Of a stretch of 64,000 bases of DNA, positions 62,672 through 64,000 are shown in pieces (within the stretch, counting starts at the first letter, position 1; each line of letters begins with the position of its first letter). The position numbers and the translations under genes were made by a program. The stretch is taken from NCBI GenBank assembly GCA_963705835.1, contig CAVPLC010000078.1:222193-286192 (forward strand), given 5' to 3'. The DNA comes from Palsa-504 sp963705835 (GTDB lineage Bacteria > Actinomycetota > Actinomycetes > Streptosporangiales > Streptosporangiaceae). The notes beneath the pieces were generated by a model. That model ran no database searches. It saw only the letters and a program-made list of their open reading frames with translations, and was not told where the DNA came from.

Positions 62672-63298
62672 ATGAAGACAATGAATCGTAAACAGATTGG
62701 CTTTGGCTTGCTGGCGGCACCATTCCTCGCTGCCGTAACCCTGTTCATCGCTCAGGTTCCTGCGGGAGCGGCCCCGGCGCCTGTCGTGACTTCCGTCACC
62801 CCGGCAGCCGACACGACGGGATCTCAGGTGGTGGTGAGCGGCTCTAACCTCACCCTGCCGCCGAAGCTGAAGCCGGACGCGATCTTCTTCGGCAGCCAGA
62901 AGGCGGTCATCAACTCCTGCGCTCCGCTGACCGGGGCGGCGTCAAGCTGCAACGTGACCGTACCCCCGCAGTGCCCCGGAGCCCCCAAGCGGGTGGACGT
63001 GCGGGTAATTGTCGGCAATCTCGAAAGCGCGGTCTCATCCGGGGACGGGTTCACTTACACGGATTCCGGCAAGCCGGGGCCGTCCTGCCCGTCGCCTAGC
63101 CCGAGCCCGTCGTCGTCAAGCCCGAGCCCGTCGTCGTCAAGCCCGAGCCCGTCGTCAAGCCCGAGCCCGTCGTCGTCAAGCCCGAGCCCGTCGTCAAGCC
63201 CGAGCCCGTCGTCGTCAAGCCCGAGCCCGAGCCCGTCGCCGTCGTCTCCGGCGCCTGTTCCTACGCCGGTTTCCACCACCGTTCCCGTGACCGGGTAA
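62672..63298 (+). CDS. secreted IPT/TIG-domain protein with Ser/Pro-rich tail
   Basis: The 208-residue protein starts at an ATG at 62672 with GAAAGGG upstream. Residues 1-34 are a signal peptide (IGFGLLAAPFLAAVTLFIAQ, then VPAGA-AP). Residues about 37-130 are an Ig-like TIG domain (VVTSVTPAADTTGSQVVVSG, VDVRVIVGNLESAVSSGDGF) with two Cys probably forming a disulfide. The tail is 65 residues of PSPSSSS repeats ending TTVPVTG. There is no sortase signal with a membrane helix, so it is released or held by sugar or wall binding. It overlaps the next gene by TAATG. Confidence 0.75.
   Translation: MKTMNRKQIGFGLLAAPFLAAVTLFIAQVPAGAAPAPVVTSVTPAADTTGSQVVVSGSNLTLPPKLKPDAIFFGSQKAVINSCAPLTGAASSCNVTVPPQCPGAPKRVDVRVIVGNLESAVSSGDGFTYTDSGKPGPSCPSPSPSPSSSSPSPSSSSPSPSSSPSPSSSSPSPSSSPSPSSSSPSPSPSPSSPAPVPTPVSTTVPVTG
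63085..63240. repeat. tandem AGCCCGAGCCCGTCGTCGTC-type repeats
   Basis: Units of 15 and 18 bases made of AGCCCG and TCGTC blocks repeat about nine times and code the Ser/Pro tail of the TIG protein. All are multiples of three, so copy-number change alters only tail length. Confidence 0.9.
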
Positions 63299-63999
63299 TG
63301 CGAATAGCGTGGGTGACCGCGCTGGCTGTTCTTTGCCTGGTACCGGCATGCGGAAGTCCGCATGTCATTCCGCCAGCGCGCTCACCTGCGGTTCGCAGTG
63401 CCCCGAGGGTCGCGCTGCCGGTGAGGCTGCCGGCGGCACAGCTACGCGCCCTGCCGGCGGCAACGACATCCGGGAGCACGCCCGGGGCGCCTCGCGACCC
63501 GCACCCGTTCAGCCCCGAGCCTGGAGCCGTGCTTCATCCCCTGTCACCGCAGGTGGTGTACGCGGCTCCCGGCGGGGCGCCCGTGGCGGTGCTGCCGGTA
63601 ACCGAGCTTGGCAGCCCTACCTGGGTTCCCGTGGTGCAGTCCGCTCCGGGCTGGGACCGGATACTGCTGCCGACGCGGCCGGACCGGTCTACCGGCTGGG
63701 TTTACCTGAGTAAGGGACTGCAGACGGCCTGGACCGCCTACCGGGTGGAGATCAGCCTGGCCAGCTACCGGCTGACGGTGACCGATGACGGACGGAGCCT
63801 GGGGACATGGACGGTTGCCATCGGCGCCGCCGGCACGCCCACTCCTGCTGGGCGCACATTCATCCTCGCCTCGGTGTCACCCGTTCATCCCACGTACAGC
63901 CCGCTGATCCTGCCGCTAGGCACGCACTCAGATACCCTGGACACCTTCGGCGGCGGACCCGGCACGGTCGGCGTGCACGGCTGGCCCGACCCCTCGGTT
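63298..63999 (+). CDS. L,D-transpeptidase (YkuD) lipoprotein (partial, 3' end off window)
   Basis: The ATG at 63298 overlaps the TAA of the TIG gene. The N-terminus MRIAWVTALAVLCLVPACGS has a lipobox with the Cys at residue 18. A Pro/Ala-rich stalk follows, then an SH3-like segment (QVVYAAPGGAPVAVLPVTEL, GWVYLSKGL). The start of a YkuD domain comes next: YRVEISLASYRLTVTDDGRS, GTWTVAIGAAGTPTPAGRTF, GGGPGTVGVHGWPDPSV. The catalytic SHGCxR lies beyond the window. It would form 3-3 cross-links in peptidoglycan. Frame open to the window end. Confidence 0.85.
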   Translation, partial: MRIAWVTALAVLCLVPACGSPHVIPPARSPAVRSAPRVALPVRLPAAQLRALPAATTSGSTPGAPRDPHPFSPEPGAVLHPLSPQVVYAAPGGAPVAVLPVTELGSPTWVPVVQSAPGWDRILLPTRPDRSTGWVYLSKGLQTAWTAYRVEISLASYRLTVTDDGRSLGTWTVAIGAAGTPTPAGRTFILASVSPVHPTYSPLILPLGTHSDTLDTFGGGPGTVGVHGWPDPSV

Positions 64000-64000
64000 T

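Noticed and set aside
1..63999. tRNA, rRNA or tmRNA genes
   Set aside because: No cloverleaf with a TTCGA-type loop next to an acceptor stem and no rRNA-like segment was noticed while reading either strand. A covariance scan would be needed to exclude a missed tRNA.

Overview
The window is high-GC actinobacterial chromosome. Lineage markers are BldC, the 32-residue ribosomal protein bS22, a rex-hemA-hemC-hemD-hemB-hemL block, resA/resB/ccsB, an AcuC-type deacetylase, a DUF4229 protein, nitrobindin, and dense head-to-tail genes that overlap by ATGA or GTGA. The layout resembles Streptomyces-like and Streptosporangiales-like genomes. The genus cannot be given from this sequence alone.

Layout. 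(1) 1-9389, minus strand: a surface-polysaccharide operon. It reads phosphoglycosyltransferase (broken by frameshifts), sigma factor, GT4 glycosyltransferase, asparagine synthase, bi-domain oxidoreductase and heparinase-like lyase (cut by the window edge). (2) 9614-11274: mazG and a SurA-N-like lipoprotein, the expected downstream neighbours of mfd. (3) About 11420-25300: a roughly 13.9-kb polysaccharide island flanked by two diverged copies of the mfd 3' end. It holds a GH12 lipoprotein, a flippase, two integral membrane proteins, a polysaccharide deacetylase, a GT2, a GT2/pyruvyl-transferase fusion, a GT2/ECF-sigma/zinc-finger/transmembrane/Pro-rich fusion and a low-GC PP-loop ATPase. (4) 25174-38338: mfd, a degenerate ATP-sulfurylase/APS-kinase fusion, DUF4229, PAP2, a PadR module, a threonine dehydratase, bldC, a secreted beta-propeller, a metallopeptidase with a small partner, and a PLDc_N protein. 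(5) 38377-41752: cytochrome c maturation (ccsB, resB, resA, with no ccdA). (6) 41798-50504: histidine phosphatase and tetrapyrrole synthesis (hemL, PrimPol-like, hemB, cobA/hemD, hemC, hemA, rex), with a Rex operator upstream of rex. (7) 50549-59716: glutaredoxin, a membrane-ABM fusion, bS22, an HTH protein, acuC, proC, proline dehydrogenase, ygfZ, fur, a candidate structured RNA, nitrobindin and DsrE. (8) 59893-62600: a decaying accessory zone (broken kinase, broken DUF222/HNH gene, remnants). (9) 62672 to the end: a TIG-domain secreted protein and an L,D-transpeptidase lipoprotein cut by the edge.

The most interesting structure is the island. A diverged mfd 3' end next to the lipoprotein/mazG pair starts abruptly at a 15-bp dyad that also lies in the intact mfd. 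This is the footprint expected when an element integrates into the 3' end of a gene and restores that gene with its own copy, yet no integrase is visible. Inside the island the lead gene of the operon joins a glycosyltransferase to a membrane-anchored ECF sigma factor, which could tie envelope polysaccharide synthesis to transcription.

Caveat: many conserved genes (hemA, mazG, ccsB, the dehydratase, PAP2 and others) carry frameshifts. This is more likely base-calling or assembly indels than real gene death, and fusions or breaks should be read with that in mind.
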